Below, piece by piece: positions 45,801 through 55,047 of a stretch of 64,000 bases of DNA. This stretch comes from Microbulbifer yueqingensis. Its GTDB lineage: Bacteria; Pseudomonadota; Gammaproteobacteria; Pseudomonadales; Cellvibrionaceae. Below the pieces are notes generated by a model. That model was not told where the DNA came from. It did not search any database and was given only the letters and a program-made list of their open reading frames with translations. The number at the start of each line of letters is the position of its first letter. The stretch's first letter is position 1. The DNA lies in contig NZ_FNFH01000002.1 in assembly GCF_900100355.1 (NCBI RefSeq), positions 722,127-786,126 on the forward strand, read 5' to 3'. Both the position numbers and the translations under genes were made by a program.

Positions 45801-46379
45801 ATGAGCGAGAGCAAAGCGGAATTGCGCCGCACCATGCGAAACGCCCGTCGCGGACTGTCTGTTTACCAGCAGCGCCTCGCCGCACACTCCGCCATCAACA
45901 GCCTGCGCACTGCGCCCGAGTTCCGCACGGCACGGCGGGTGGGCATCTACTGGCCCATGGACGGCGAGCTCAACCTGCTCGGGCTGGCGCGCCGCTTTCC
46001 CGACAAGCGTTTCTACCTGCCACTGCTACCCCGGGAGCCGCGGCCTCACCTGCGTTTCTGCCACTGGCGCGGCGGGGCACTCACCTTCCGCAACCGCTTC
46101 GGCATCCCCGAGCCGGTGCGAGGCGACAGCCGGTCGCCGCTGGGCCTCGACCTGGTACTGGTGCCGCTCGTGGCCTTCGACCCGTCCGGGGCCCGCCTGG
46201 GCATGGGGGCCGGCTTCTATGACCGTACCTTCGCCTTCAAGCGTCACTTCCCAGGGGCCGGCCCGGCCATGATCGGTGCCGCGCACCAGTTGCAGTGCGT
46301 GGAACATCTACCCACCGACAGCTGGGATATTCCCCTGGACGCGGTGGTCACCGACCGGCGGCTGTACCGCTGCCGCTGA
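45801..46379 (+). CDS. ygfA: 5-formyltetrahydrofolate cyclo-ligase
   Basis: Converts 5-formyl-THF to 5,10-methenyl-THF with ATP. 192 residues. Conserved features: an N-terminal basic segment (KAELRRTMRNARRGLS), YWPMDGELN, and the C-terminal GARLGMGAGFYDRTFAF with the nucleotide-binding GxGxGxYDR. 30 bases after the predicted end of 6S RNA; in E. coli ssrS and ygfA are co-transcribed, so the same is likely here. Confidence 0.95.
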   Translation: MSESKAELRRTMRNARRGLSVYQQRLAAHSAINSLRTAPEFRTARRVGIYWPMDGELNLLGLARRFPDKRFYLPLLPREPRPHLRFCHWRGGALTFRNRFGIPEPVRGDSRSPLGLDLVLVPLVAFDPSGARLGMGAGFYDRTFAFKRHFPGAGPAMIGAAHQLQCVEHLPTDSWDIPLDAVVTDRRLYRCR

Positions 46380-46395
46380 AGCCATTGCCCATATG

Positions 46396-46428
46396 AAAAA
46401 GGCCGGGCGCTTTCGCGTCCGGCCTTTT
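46396..46428. terminator. Bidirectional terminator after ygfA
   Basis: A stem of about ten pairs (GGCCGGGCGC / GCGTCCGGCC, one G-T pair) with a four-base loop, flanked by A5 on the left and T4 on the right. It lies 17 bases after ygfA and 30 bases before the stop of the small minus-strand ORF, so it can serve both. Confidence 0.9.
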
Positions 46429-46457
46429 CATGTCGTGCTTGCGGGCAGGGGGCTCGC

Positions 46458-46598
46458 TCAGCGCGTTACCACTCCTTGCTGCAATGCCGCCGGCGGCTCC
46501 GGCTCATCCGAGGCGAATACCTCGGTAAGACCGGTGCTGCTCAGCAGCACGCCCGCAACAAAGACAACCACGGCGATTGTCAGTGCATCGGGTTTCAT
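46458..46598 (-). CDS. Small membrane protein, unidentified (46 residues)
   Basis: ATG at 46598 preceded by AGGATGG; the frame encodes MKPDALTIAVVVFVAGVLLS..., one clear hydrophobic helix (about 7-24), then a short Glu/Pro-rich tail, and it ends at a stop before a strong terminator. GC content, a plausible ribosome site and the terminator support a real gene. The N-in/short-tail form resembles single-span small proteins. I do not recognise a family. A 6-bp inverted repeat (GCGTTA...TAACGC, 46648-46668) lies upstream. Confidence 0.6.
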   Translation of the reverse strand: MKPDALTIAVVVFVAGVLLSSTGLTEVFASDEPEPPAALQQGVVTR

Positions 46599-46833
46599 TG
46601 GGACCATCCTGTAAGTTCGACTGTTCTTGTTATGAGCACTTCACCCCGCGTTAGATTCGCTTTAACGCAAAAGTTCCACACCGGGGAAGATACTTTAAAG
46701 TCGGACAAATAGTAACCGATGGTCGTACATTTTTTGAGAGGTATGTCCCATTTTTGGCCAATAACTCTCGACAACAATCCCTTTCTGATCTGTTTGGCCC
46801 GCCGGGCAACCTGCCGTGACTGCCAGGACGAAC

Positions 46834-48348
46834 TCAACTGGCAAGGAAGAAACGGTAGGCCGGATTGTCACTCTCATCCCAGTAGGGGTAGTGCAGCTGG
46901 TTCAGCAGCTCGCGCAGCTGCTCCCGTTCGGCCGGGGCCACCTCCATACCCACCAGCACCCGGCCATAGGCGGCGCCGTGGTTGCGGTAGTGGAACAGGG
47001 TGATGTTCCAGCGCCCGGCCAGCTGCTCCAGGAACTTGCGCAGCGCACCTGGCCTCTCGGGAAACTCGAAGCGGTATACCACCTCGTCCCGCAGTCCCGG
47101 GGCGCGCCCGCCCACCAGGTGGCGGATATGCAGCTTGGCCATCTCGTTATCGGTCAGGTCGGTGACCTGGTAGCCGCCGCCCTGCAGGCGGTCTACCAGC
47201 GCGTGGCGATCCTCATCGGCACTGACCTGCAGGCCGACGAAGATGTGTGCCTCACCGCCGTTGGCATAGCGGTAGTTGAACTCGGTGATGGCCCGGTCAC
47301 CCAGGTCGCGGCAGAAGCGCAGGTAGCTGCCGGGCTGTTCCGGGATGGTCACCGCCAGCACCGCCTCGCGCTTCTCGCCGATCTCGGTGCGCTCGCTGAT
47401 ATAGCGCAGGCGATCGAAGTTGGTGTTGGCCCCGCTGCAGACCGTGGCCAGCGAGGCATTGCGGCAGCCGCTCTGGTCCACGAACTTCTTCAGGCCGGCC
47501 AGGCCCACGGCACCGGCGGGTTCGGCAATCGAGCGGGTATCCTCGAAGATGTCCTTGATCGCCGCGCAGACCTCGTCGGTAGACACGGTGATCACCCCAT
47601 CCACCGTGTCTTTCAGCACACGGAAGGTCTCCTCGCCGATCTGCGCCACCGCCACCCCGTCCGCGAACAACCCCACCTGGGGCAGGCAAACCCGTTCGCC
47701 CGCTGCCAGCGCCGCCTTCAGGCAGGCGGCTTCCTCCGGTTCTACCGCATAGACCTTGACCTCCGGCCTCACATATTTGATATAGGCGGCCATCCCCGCG
47801 GCCAGGCCGCCGCCGCCCACCGGAATGAATACCGCATCAAGGTTGCCGGAATGCTGCCGCAGCAATTCCATTGCCACCGTACCCTGCCCGGCGATCACGT
47901 CGGGGTCGTCATAGGGGTGCACGAACACCAGGCCGCGCTCATCCACCAGCTGCTGGGCGCGGGTCTTGGCCTCGTCAAAGGTATCGCCGTGCAGCACCAC
48001 TTCGGCACCGCGCATACGCACGGCATTGACCTTGATCTGGGGCGTGGTGGTCGGCATCACAATGGTCGCGCGCACACCCAGCTGTGCCGCGCCCATTGCC
48101 AGCCCCTGGGCGTGGTTGCCGGCAGAGGCAGCGATCACCCCGCGTGCGCGTTCCTCCGGGGGCAACTGCAACAGCTTGTTGTAGGCTCCGCGGATCTTGA
48201 AGGAGAAGACCGGCTGCAGGTCCTCCCGCTTGAGCAGGATGCGGTTGTTGAAGCGGTGCGAAAGCTGTCGCATACCCTCGAGGGGCGTCTCGGTAGCGAC
48301 ATCGTAGATGCGCGCGTCTAAAATGCGCTTGATATAGGACTCGGGCAT
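46834..48348 (-). CDS. ilvA: Threonine ammonia-lyase, biosynthetic
   Basis: PLP enzyme deaminating threonine to 2-ketobutyrate, first step of isoleucine synthesis. 504 residues (514 in E. coli). The PLP lysine is in FSFKIRGAYNK (Lys51); the glycine loop GGGGLAAGM lies in the catalytic part. Two ACT-like regulatory domains occupy about 335-504 (RTEIGEKREAVLAVTIPE and YRFEFPERPGALRKFLEQL), the sites of isoleucine inhibition in the family. Divergent from rpiA across 213 bases, as in Pseudomonas. Confidence 0.97.
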   Translation of the reverse strand: MPESYIKRILDARIYDVATETPLEGMRQLSHRFNNRILLKREDLQPVFSFKIRGAYNKLLQLPPEERARGVIAASAGNHAQGLAMGAAQLGVRATIVMPTTTPQIKVNAVRMRGAEVVLHGDTFDEAKTRAQQLVDERGLVFVHPYDDPDVIAGQGTVAMELLRQHSGNLDAVFIPVGGGGLAAGMAAYIKYVRPEVKVYAVEPEEAACLKAALAAGERVCLPQVGLFADGVAVAQIGEETFRVLKDTVDGVITVSTDEVCAAIKDIFEDTRSIAEPAGAVGLAGLKKFVDQSGCRNASLATVCSGANTNFDRLRYISERTEIGEKREAVLAVTIPEQPGSYLRFCRDLGDRAITEFNYRYANGGEAHIFVGLQVSADEDRHALVDRLQGGGYQVTDLTDNEMAKLHIRHLVGGRAPGLRDEVVYRFEFPERPGALRKFLEQLAGRWNITLFHYRNHGAAYGRVLVGMEVAPAEREQLRELLNQLHYPYWDESDNPAYRFFLAS

Positions 48349-48561
48349 GGCGAAATCAGGCTGCCGTGACAGTTGGACCTCAGATACATCGCGTACCGGG
48401 CGCTGCCCGCCGGGGCTGGCTGGCGCTCCGGGAACGCGTCACAGACAGGTCAGTCTAAACGCCCGCTAGCAGCATTGCTACAAAAAACATGGTTTCACGC
48501 GAATTTTAAAGCTGAAAAGCGCCAAACGTTAAAAATCATTGCAAAGGACTTCCCATTCACT

Positions 48562-49236
48562 ATGACCCAGGATGAACTCAAGCAGGCCACCGCGCGCGCC
48601 GCCATCGACTACATAGCGCCCAAGCTCGAGAACGACTCCATTGTGGGAGTCGGTACCGGTTCCACAGCCAATTTCTTTATCGATTACCTGGCGGAGATCA
48701 AGGGACAGTTCGACGGCGCTGTGGCCAGCTCCCAGGCCTCAGCGGAGCGACTGAAGAGCCACGGGATCCCCGTCTATGACCTGAACTCTGTCGACGGCAT
48801 GCAGGTCTATGTTGACGGTGCCGACGAGACCAACGCCGCCCTGCAGCTGATCAAGGGGGGCGGCGCAGCACTGACCCGGGAGAAGATAGTCGCCGCCTGC
48901 GCAGATGAGTTCGTCTGTATAGCCGACGAGAGCAAGTGGGTGCCGGTACTCGGTAACTTCCCCCTGCCGGTGGAAGTGATCCCCATGGCCCGCTCACTGG
49001 TGGCGCGCGAGCTGGTCAAGCTCGGGGGTGACCCGGTCTACCGCCAGGGCGTGACCACGGACAACGGCAACGTCATCCTCGACGTGCACAATCTGGAGAT
49101 TGCCCAGCCAGTTGCCCTGGAGCAGGCGATCAACAACATCACCGGCGTGGTGACCAACGGCATTTTTGCCCTGCGTCCCGCCGACGTCCTGTTGCTTGGC
49201 ACCGAATCCGGGGTCAAGACCGTTACCGCTGAATAA
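48562..49236 (+). CDS. rpiA: Ribose-5-phosphate isomerase A
   Basis: Interconverts ribose-5-phosphate and ribulose-5-phosphate. 224 residues from ATG 48562 (E. coli 219); the longer open frame upstream is unconserved. Motifs: [42 protein letters not shown] (catalytic Asp, Lys and Glu), and the C-terminal [15 protein letters not shown]. The Shine-Dalgarno (AAGGA) is rather far from the ATG. Followed 10 bases later by the lipoprotein gene, likely co-transcribed. Confidence 0.96.
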   Translation: MTQDELKQATARAAIDYIAPKLENDSIVGVGTGSTANFFIDYLAEIKGQFDGAVASSQASAERLKSHGIPVYDLNSVDGMQVYVDGADETNAALQLIKGGGAALTREKIVAACADEFVCIADESKWVPVLGNFPLPVEVIPMARSLVARELVKLGGDPVYRQGVTTDNGNVILDVHNLEIAQPVALEQAINNITGVVTNGIFALRPADVLLLGTESGVKTVTAE

Positions 49237-49246
49237 GCCCGAGAAC

Positions 49247-49912
49247 ATGCCAGATAAGAATAACGCCCTGACCATTACCGATAACCGCCGCCCCGCCGAC
49301 CGCCGCTACTGGCGCCTGGGCCTGCTGCTGTTACCCCTGCTGGTGGCGGCCTGCGCCACCACGCCGCCGAGCAATACCGAGGATATCTGCAGTATCTTCC
49401 GCGAGAAGGACGACTGGTATGCAGATGCCAAGGATGCCGAGGAGAAGTGGGGCACGCCGGTGGCCACCCTGATGGCCTTCCTGCACCAGGAATCCCGGTT
49501 CGTGCACGATGCCCGCCCGCCGCGCACCAAGATACTGTGGATCTTCCCCGGTCCCCGGCCCTCGGATGCCTACGGCTACCCGCAGGCGCTCGGCACCACC
49601 TGGCGCAGCTACCAGCGCACCACCTTCAATTACGGCGCCGACCGTGACGATTTCGCCGACGCCATCGACTTCGTCGGCTGGTATAACAACACCAGCCAGG
49701 CCCAGTGCCGCATCCGTCCGGACGACGCCTACCACCTGTACCTCGCCTATCACGAGGGCCACGGCGGCTTCAACCGGCGCACCTTCAACCGCAAGCCGTG
49801 GCTCAAGAATGTCGCCAAAAAGGTCTCTGCCCAGGCGCGTACCTACCAGCGACAACTCAACAGCTGCGAGAAATCGCTGCAGCGGCGCAAGAAGTTCCTC
49901 GGCATCTTCTAA
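49247..49912 (+). CDS. Lytic transglycosylase-like (SLT) lipoprotein
   Basis: 221 residues from ATG 49247. An unusually long charged N-terminus precedes the lipoprotein signal LGLLLLPLLVAACA (lipobox VAAC). The body resembles the SLT lysozyme-like fold: MAFLHQESRFVHDA contains the expected catalytic glutamate, followed by SDAYGYPQALGTTW and LAYHEGHGGF. It probably cleaves or binds peptidoglycan from the outer membrane. The basic C-terminus (KKVSAQARTYQRQ...RRKKF) is a family oddity. 10 bases behind rpiA. Confidence 0.8.
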   Translation: MPDKNNALTITDNRRPADRRYWRLGLLLLPLLVAACATTPPSNTEDICSIFREKDDWYADAKDAEEKWGTPVATLMAFLHQESRFVHDARPPRTKILWIFPGPRPSDAYGYPQALGTTWRSYQRTTFNYGADRDDFADAIDFVGWYNNTSQAQCRIRPDDAYHLYLAYHEGHGGFNRRTFNRKPWLKNVAKKVSAQARTYQRQLNSCEKSLQRRKKFLGIF

Positions 49913-50186
49913 TCCGGCCCCATGGCCGCCAGCGGGGCCCGGTAGCGGATTGAACTGCCCGCAGGCCCAGCTGTCACAGGCCCCTACAGACGCTCACTGC
50001 CGCTTTACCGACGAAAAAGGAATGAGTGGCGGCAAAAACCACAACTACCCCGGCAGCAGCAACTAAGCTGGTCGGACAGCACCACTCTTTTGCCGAAGCG
50101 AAGGAATAGCGTTTGTAGCCCCACCGCGACGCTGGGCGCATATCAGACCGCAAAAGCGTCCTCCCAAGACCCATTAGAGGTGTTCA

Positions 50187-50555
50187 ATGAAAATCCCCGC
50201 CATCTGCATTGCCATGCTCTCACTGCTGCTGGCCCTGCCGCTCGCCCACGCCCAGGGTAACCAGGCCTCCGCCCAGGCGGTGTCATACACCGAGCCGCAG
50301 CTCAAGAGCTTTGCCGAGGCTTATCGCGCGATCGTCATCCTGAGCCGGGAGTACGCCCCCAAGCTGAAGGCCGCCGAGAATATCGAGCAGGCGGAGGCGA
50401 TCAACAAGGAAGCCCAGGGCAAGATGGTGGCCGCTATCAACCAGGCGGGCCTGACCAAGGAACAGTACCAGCAGATCGCCGGCAGCCTGAAGGACAACCC
50501 GCAGCTGGTGGAAAAAATCAACGGCATGCTGCAACAGCACGGCGAAGGCCAGTAA
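50187..50555 (+). CDS. DUF4168 family periplasmic protein
   Basis: 122 residues: signal peptide (CIAMLSLLLALPLAHA, cleavage after AHA) and a helical DUF4168-type domain (LKSFAEAYRAIVIL...EYAPKL ... AAINQAGLTKEQYQQIA). Function unknown. ATG preceded by AGAGGT at six bases. It lies 274 bases downstream of the lipoprotein gene, so likely has its own promoter; I see no clear one in that gap. Confidence 0.82.
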   Translation: MKIPAICIAMLSLLLALPLAHAQGNQASAQAVSYTEPQLKSFAEAYRAIVILSREYAPKLKAAENIEQAEAINKEAQGKMVAAINQAGLTKEQYQQIAGSLKDNPQLVEKINGMLQQHGEGQ

Positions 50556-50585
50556 GCCCCCCGGGCGGGCCATCCGGCCCGTCCG

Positions 50586-50906
50586 TCACGCCCCCTCCCC
50601 GAGGGCCACCCCCAGGGTTGCGCAGATCTCCGCCAGATGTCGCTGCACCCAGTCCCGGTCGAATGATCCCCAGTCGTGCAACACGTAGTAGCCGTCGTTG
50701 TTACGCACGCCCTCCTGCACAAACTCAACGAGGGTACCGTGTCCCGGTAGCCCCTTGGCGATGATGTCCTGCACCGTGCGGCGCGGCCAGCCAGTCGCCT
50801 CCTCCAGCGCGGGATTGTTGGGCTTGGGCAGCGACTCGATCAGGTAGGCGATCAGCATTCGCCGGCAGATGGTGGGGTTGAGCTGTAGCTCGGGGGTGTC
50901 GGGCAT
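50586..50906 (-). CDS. Small winged-helix DNA-binding protein
   Basis: 106 residues from ATG 50906. The core (ICRRMLIAYLIESLPKPNNPALEEATGWPRRTVQDIIAKGL) reads as a winged helix with a recognition helix at GWPRRTVQDII, followed by a beta wing (NNDGYYVLHDWGSFD). This resembles a winged-helix family (HTH_43-like, from memory) of gammaproteobacteria, often found as a stand-alone regulator. Target unknown. Divergent from the AraC gene across 226 bases, so it may regulate itself or that gene. Confidence 0.75.
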   Translation of the reverse strand: MPDTPELQLNPTICRRMLIAYLIESLPKPNNPALEEATGWPRRTVQDIIAKGLPGHGTLVEFVQEGVRNNDGYYVLHDWGSFDRDWVQRHLAEICATLGVALGEGA

Positions 50907-51132
50907 GGTTCTTTTCCGTGGCTGTACAGCCTGTGTTTGTACCACAGGTTTTCCGCCACCGCCCCCTCTGCGCGAGCAGGCAAGCCCCCCTGGTGGTGAC
51001 CGCATCGGCCAAATTCACCGACAATGGCGACCAACCGCCGGGGCGCCCCTGACTTTCCCGCCAGCATTGCGCATAATCCCCTGCACAACTGCGTTGCACG
51101 CTGATATACCAATAATCCAGAGGGATGACAGA

Positions 51133-52167
51133 GTGGACAGCGAGACCCCCAGACTTCCCGCACGGGATGCCGGCATTCCCGCCGCCGCCATCCGCGCCCA
51201 GCTGGCCGGTGCGCGGGCCGCAGGACTCGACTGCACCCAGCTGCTATTGGATAGCGGCATCTCCCCGGCAATACTCGATGACCCCGACGCCCGCCTGGGG
51301 CGCGAAGCGGTGGCGGGCCTGCTGCGGCGCGAGTGGGACCTGCTGAGCGACGAGTCCGGCGGCTTCCTGGCGCGGCCGTGGATGCCAGGCACCTTCGCCA
51401 TGATGGGGCACGCCTGTATCAGCTGTCCCAACCTGCGCCGCGCGCTGCTTCGCTCGGGCCGCTTCGTATCCATGGTCAGCGACGACCTGCGTATCCGGCT
51501 GGTGGAAGATGGCGAGGAGGCCCGGCTGATCTTCCACCACGGCAACGACAAACAGCTGCCCAACCAGATTTTCGTGGAGTCGCTGGCGGTTATCTGGCTG
51601 CGGTTCTTCAGCTGGCTGATCGACCGCACCATCCTGCTGGAGCGTATCAACCTGGCCTTCCCGCCGCCGGACTATAACGAAGACTACAGCGACATGTTCC
51701 CCTGCCGGCACTACTTCCACCAGCGCGAGACCTGCCTGGTGTTCAGTACCCGTTTCCTGCAGATGCCCCTGGTGCGCGACCCGCAACAGCTGAGCGAATT
51801 CCTCGCGCGTGCGCCCGAGTGCCTGCTGGCACAGTACAAATCGGATAACAGCTATACCGGGCGCATCCGGCGCATGCTGCAGGCCCAGAACGGTATCGAA
51901 AACCTGTCCCTCGACGACGTCGCCGAACGCCTGCATATCTCACCGCAGACCCTGCGCCGGCGGCTCAAGGAAGAGGGCAACAGCTGGCAGGACATCAAGG
52001 ATTCGGTGCGCCGGGACATGGCTGTTTACCAACTCAAGCAGCAGGAAACCGCCGTGGCCGAGATCGCCGAGCGCCTCGGCTTTTCCGAGCCCAGCGCCTT
52101 CAACCGCGCGTTCAAGAAGTGGACCGGGCTGGCACCCGGTGCCTACCGGGACAAGTTCCGCAGCTGA
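51133..52167 (+). CDS. AraC family transcriptional regulator
   Basis: 344 residues from GTG 51133 (GAGGG eight bases upstream; the longer open frame 5' is unconserved). An N-terminal Arabinose_bd-like ligand domain (about 25-210) as in OruR/ArgR-type regulators, and a C-terminal AraC double helix-turn-helix (SLDDVAERLHISPQTLRRRLKEEG ... AVAEIAERLGFSEPSAFNRAFKKWTG). Lies upstream of the beta-oxidation operon in the same orientation, separated by the DUF937-OmpA gene on the other strand; control of that operon is a reasonable guess. Ends at a strong terminator. Confidence 0.9.
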   Translation: MDSETPRLPARDAGIPAAAIRAQLAGARAAGLDCTQLLLDSGISPAILDDPDARLGREAVAGLLRREWDLLSDESGGFLARPWMPGTFAMMGHACISCPNLRRALLRSGRFVSMVSDDLRIRLVEDGEEARLIFHHGNDKQLPNQIFVESLAVIWLRFFSWLIDRTILLERINLAFPPPDYNEDYSDMFPCRHYFHQRETCLVFSTRFLQMPLVRDPQQLSEFLARAPECLLAQYKSDNSYTGRIRRMLQAQNGIENLSLDDVAERLHISPQTLRRRLKEEGNSWQDIKDSVRRDMAVYQLKQQETAVAEIAERLGFSEPSAFNRAFKKWTGLAPGAYRDKFRS

Positions 52168-52196
52168 CACTTCACGGCGCCGCGATTCCCACATAG

Positions 52197-52222
52197 AAAT
52201 CCCCGCCGCGGCGGGGATTTTT
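52197..52222. terminator. Terminator between convergent araC-type and DUF937-OmpA genes
   Basis: Stem AAATCCCCGCC / GGCGGGGATTT followed by T residues on the plus strand; A-rich on the left, so it may work in both directions. It fills the gap between the two convergent stops. Confidence 0.9.
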
Positions 52223-52244
52223 CCTGGGCACTGGGGCACGGAAG

Positions 52245-53537
52245 TCACTCGAATTTCACTATTTTCACCACAATGCGCTGGTTCTGGCGCATGCCGGATT
52301 CGCTATTGGCATCGGCCAGGGGCTTGGTGGAGCCCATACCCATCGCGGTGATGCGGCCCTCGCCGATTCCCTTTTCCAGCAGCATCTGCCGCACCGTGTC
52401 GGCGCGTTGTTGCGACAGCGCCTTCTTCCGATTCTCGTCGCCGTTGCCGGTGGTGTGGCCCTCGATGACGATTTCAAGTTCCGGGTTCCTGTTCAGGATG
52501 GTGGCCAGCGCCTGCACTTCTGCTTCGGCGCCGCTGACCAGTTCCGCCGTATCCTCCTTGAATTCGATCGGCAGGCGGAACTCCCGGTTGGGGTCGCGCG
52601 CGCTGTCATCGATGTACTGCTGCATCAGCACGCCGAAGTCCAGGACCTCCTCGGAGCCCATGTTTTCCGTCATGTCCCCGACGGTTGCGTCGCCCTGTTG
52701 CGCGCCGCGCTCCGTGCCGGCTGCATTGGGCCCGGTGGCCTGCGGTTCTCGATCACCAGCCCGGCCGCTGCCGGGCTCGTCGGTGATGATCTCCTCATCC
52801 AGGACACCCTCTCCCGGCGATTCCTCCATCTGCTCCTTCTTCGAGCACATGTTCAGGGCATAGAGCACCGCCAGTGCAATGAGCAGCGGCCAGAACCACT
52901 TGGCGAATGCGCTGCGCTGCCTGTCGACTTTGGCTTTCTTCGGGCGCGCCGTCTGCGGCTCGCTATGGCCGTGACTTTCCAGGTGCTGGCCCAGGTCATC
53001 GAAATCGTGCACGCCCAGGCTTTTCAGCAGGCCATCCGGCAACTTGCCCTTGATATGCGGCTTCTGTGCGTACAGCAGCTTGGCCAGCCCACCGGGATCC
53101 ATACCCTTGCCCTTCACCTGCCGGCCCACCACCGCGGTCACCACCGCAGCCAGGATCTTGAGCAGGCTGGTGCCCCGATCGCCGTCGATCTCCAGGGACT
53201 TTGCCACCAGCTGTCCCACGTCGCCGGCCCTGGGCCCGAAAATAGCCTCTGCCAGGTTGCCACCCGCCTCCTGGACACTGGTGAACTGCGCCCGGTCGCC
53301 GAGCGTCTCCGGGAGCGCTCCCGGATCCACGGCAGTGCTATCCGTCGCCAGGTTGTACAGGTTATTGAGGCCGGTCTTGCTCTCGCCCTTGTTCAGCATG
53401 CCCGCCAGCACGGTGGCCACACCGGTACTTACCGCTGCCTCTTTCTTCTCTTCCGGCAGCCCGAGCTGGTCCTTGAGCGCATCGAACCCGGAGGTACCCA
53501 ACTGGCGCTCAGTCAACTCCAGGAGGTTCTCTGACAT
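52245..53537 (-). CDS. DUF937-OmpA fusion protein with a central membrane helix
   Basis: 430 residues: an N-terminal DUF937-type helical domain (about 1-175; resembles YidB), a basic stretch, one transmembrane helix (WFWPLLIALAVLYALNM, about 212-230), an acidic linker and a C-terminal OmpA peptidoglycan-binding domain (IVIEGHTTGNGDENRKKALSQQRA, ITAMGMGSTKP...RIVVKI). Such proteins are encoded in several proteobacteria; the OmpA part would tie it to the cell wall while DUF937 stays in the cytoplasm. Start ATG 53537 with GAGGT upstream. Function unknown. Confidence 0.87.
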   Translation of the reverse strand: MSENLLELTERQLGTSGFDALKDQLGLPEEKKEAAVSTGVATVLAGMLNKGESKTGLNNLYNLATDSTAVDPGALPETLGDRAQFTSVQEAGGNLAEAIFGPRAGDVGQLVAKSLEIDGDRGTSLLKILAAVVTAVVGRQVKGKGMDPGGLAKLLYAQKPHIKGKLPDGLLKSLGVHDFDDLGQHLESHGHSEPQTARPKKAKVDRQRSAFAKWFWPLLIALAVLYALNMCSKKEQMEESPGEGVLDEEIITDEPGSGRAGDREPQATGPNAAGTERGAQQGDATVGDMTENMGSEEVLDFGVLMQQYIDDSARDPNREFRLPIEFKEDTAELVSGAEAEVQALATILNRNPELEIVIEGHTTGNGDENRKKALSQQRADTVRQMLLEKGIGEGRITAMGMGSTKPLADANSESGMRQNQRIVVKIVKFE

Positions 53538-53611
53538 GGGAATACCTCGTCGCTGAAAACTTCTTCACGTCTTTAATCAGTGTATGGCAGTCAGCGTTCC
53601 ATATTAGTCCG

Positions 53612-53628
53612 ATTCTGAATAACAGAAT
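53612..53628. promoter_or_regulatory. Perfect inverted repeat upstream of the beta-oxidation operon
   Basis: ATTCTG-AATAA-CAGAAT: six-base half sites with a five-base spacer in the 272-base gap between the divergent DUF937-OmpA and thiolase genes. An operator is possible; no named motif is matched. Confidence 0.35.
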
Positions 53629-53809
53629 GCTTCCGACGACACGGCCACTTATGGCGCGATCCGGAGCCGGCGCCTGGGCAGCAATAAAAGTGGCGCTGTC
53701 GCGCCAGTCACGGTCGCCGGCGCTTTTTGTCATTGCACGCCACCGGGATGAGGCTAATGTAAAGGACAGACAGCTATAGCCCCAGACACATAATAAAGAG
53801 GCACACCCT

Positions 53810-55030
53810 ATGCCCACTGACACTTTGAACGACGCCTTTATCTACGATGCCATCCGCACCCCCCGCGGCAAGGGCAAGCCGGGCGGCGCCCTCTATGAGG
53901 TGAAGCCGGTAACCCTGCTCTCGGACCTGCTGCGGGAACTGCAGCGACGCACCAGCCTGGATACCGCCACCGTGGACGACGTGGTGATGGGCTGCGTCAC
54001 CCCCATCGGCGACCAGGGCGCCGATATTGCCAAGACGGCGGCGCTGGCGGCCGGCTGGGACTGGAATATGGGCGGCGTGACCCTGAACCGCTTCTGCGCC
54101 TCGGGGGCCGAGGCGGTCAACCTGGCGGCGGCCAAGGTGCGCTCCGGCTGGGAGCAGCTGGTGGTGGCCGGCGGCGTGGAGTCCATGTCGCGGGTGCCCA
54201 TGGGCAGCGACGGCGGCGCCTGGGCCGCGGACCCCCGCACCGCACTGGACACCGGCTTCGCTCCGCAGGGGATCGGCGCCGACCTGATCGCCACCCTGGG
54301 CGGCTTCAGCCGCGAGGATGTGGACGCATTCGCGCTCAAGTCACAAGAGAAGGCCACCGCCGCCTGGGAGCGCGGTGCCTTCGAAAAATCCATCGTGCCG
54401 GTGCGCGACCAGAACGGCCTCACCATACTCGACCGGGACCAGCTGGTGCGCCCGGATACCACCATGGAGGACCTGGGCCAACTCAAGTCCTCCTTTGCCG
54501 GCATGGGCGAGTTCGGTTTCGACAGCGTGGCCAAATCCCGCTATCCGCAGGTGGAGGCCATCGACCATGTGCATACCGCCGGCAATTCCTCCGGCATCGT
54601 CGACGGCGCCGCAGCATTGCTGGTGGGCAGCGCGCAGGCGGGCAAAAACCTGGGACTCACGCCGCGGGCGCGCATCGTATCGGCGGCAGTAGTGGGAACC
54701 GACCCCACCATCATGCTCACCGGCCCGGCACCGGCCACCGCCAAGGCCCTGAAAGTTGCCGGACTGTCGGTGGAGGATATCGACCTGTTCGAGGTGAACG
54801 AGGCCTTTGCCGCGGTGGTGATGCGCTTCCAGCGCGAGCTGGAAATCGACCCGGAAAAAATCAACGTCAACGGCGGTTCCATCGCCATGGGGCACCCGCT
54901 CGGCGCCACCGGCGCCATGCTGATCGGCACCCTGCTGGACGAACTGGAACAACGCCAACTGCGCTACGGCCTCACCACCCTGTGCGTGGGCGGCGGCATG
55001 GGCGTGGCCACCATCATCGAGCGCGTGTGA
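53810..55030 (+). CDS. Thiolase (acetyl-CoA acyltransferase), first gene of the beta-oxidation operon
   Basis: 406-residue thiolase cleaving 3-ketoacyl-CoA with CoA (or the reverse). The nucleophilic cysteine is in [13 protein letters not shown] (Cys96); the active-site [15 protein letters not shown] histidine and the C-terminal [10 protein letters not shown] cysteine are present. AAAGAGG precedes the ATG. The fadJ-like gene starts 17 bases after its stop, so this is the classical two-enzyme unit. Chain-length preference cannot be read from sequence. Confidence 0.92.
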   Translation: MPTDTLNDAFIYDAIRTPRGKGKPGGALYEVKPVTLLSDLLRELQRRTSLDTATVDDVVMGCVTPIGDQGADIAKTAALAAGWDWNMGGVTLNRFCASGAEAVNLAAAKVRSGWEQLVVAGGVESMSRVPMGSDGGAWAADPRTALDTGFAPQGIGADLIATLGGFSREDVDAFALKSQEKATAAWERGAFEKSIVPVRDQNGLTILDRDQLVRPDTTMEDLGQLKSSFAGMGEFGFDSVAKSRYPQVEAIDHVHTAGNSSGIVDGAAALLVGSAQAGKNLGLTPRARIVSAAVVGTDPTIMLTGPAPATAKALKVAGLSVEDIDLFEVNEAFAAVVMRFQRELEIDPEKINVNGGSIAMGHPLGATGAMLIGTLLDELEQRQLRYGLTTLCVGGGMGVATIIERV

Positions 55031-55047
55031 GCCAGGGAGAAAGAATA

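Noticed and set aside
46595..46837. An 80-codon minus-strand open frame between ilvA and ygfA
   Set aside because: No ribosome site or domain, AT-rich intergenic composition, and it overlaps the leader of the better supported 46-residue ORF.
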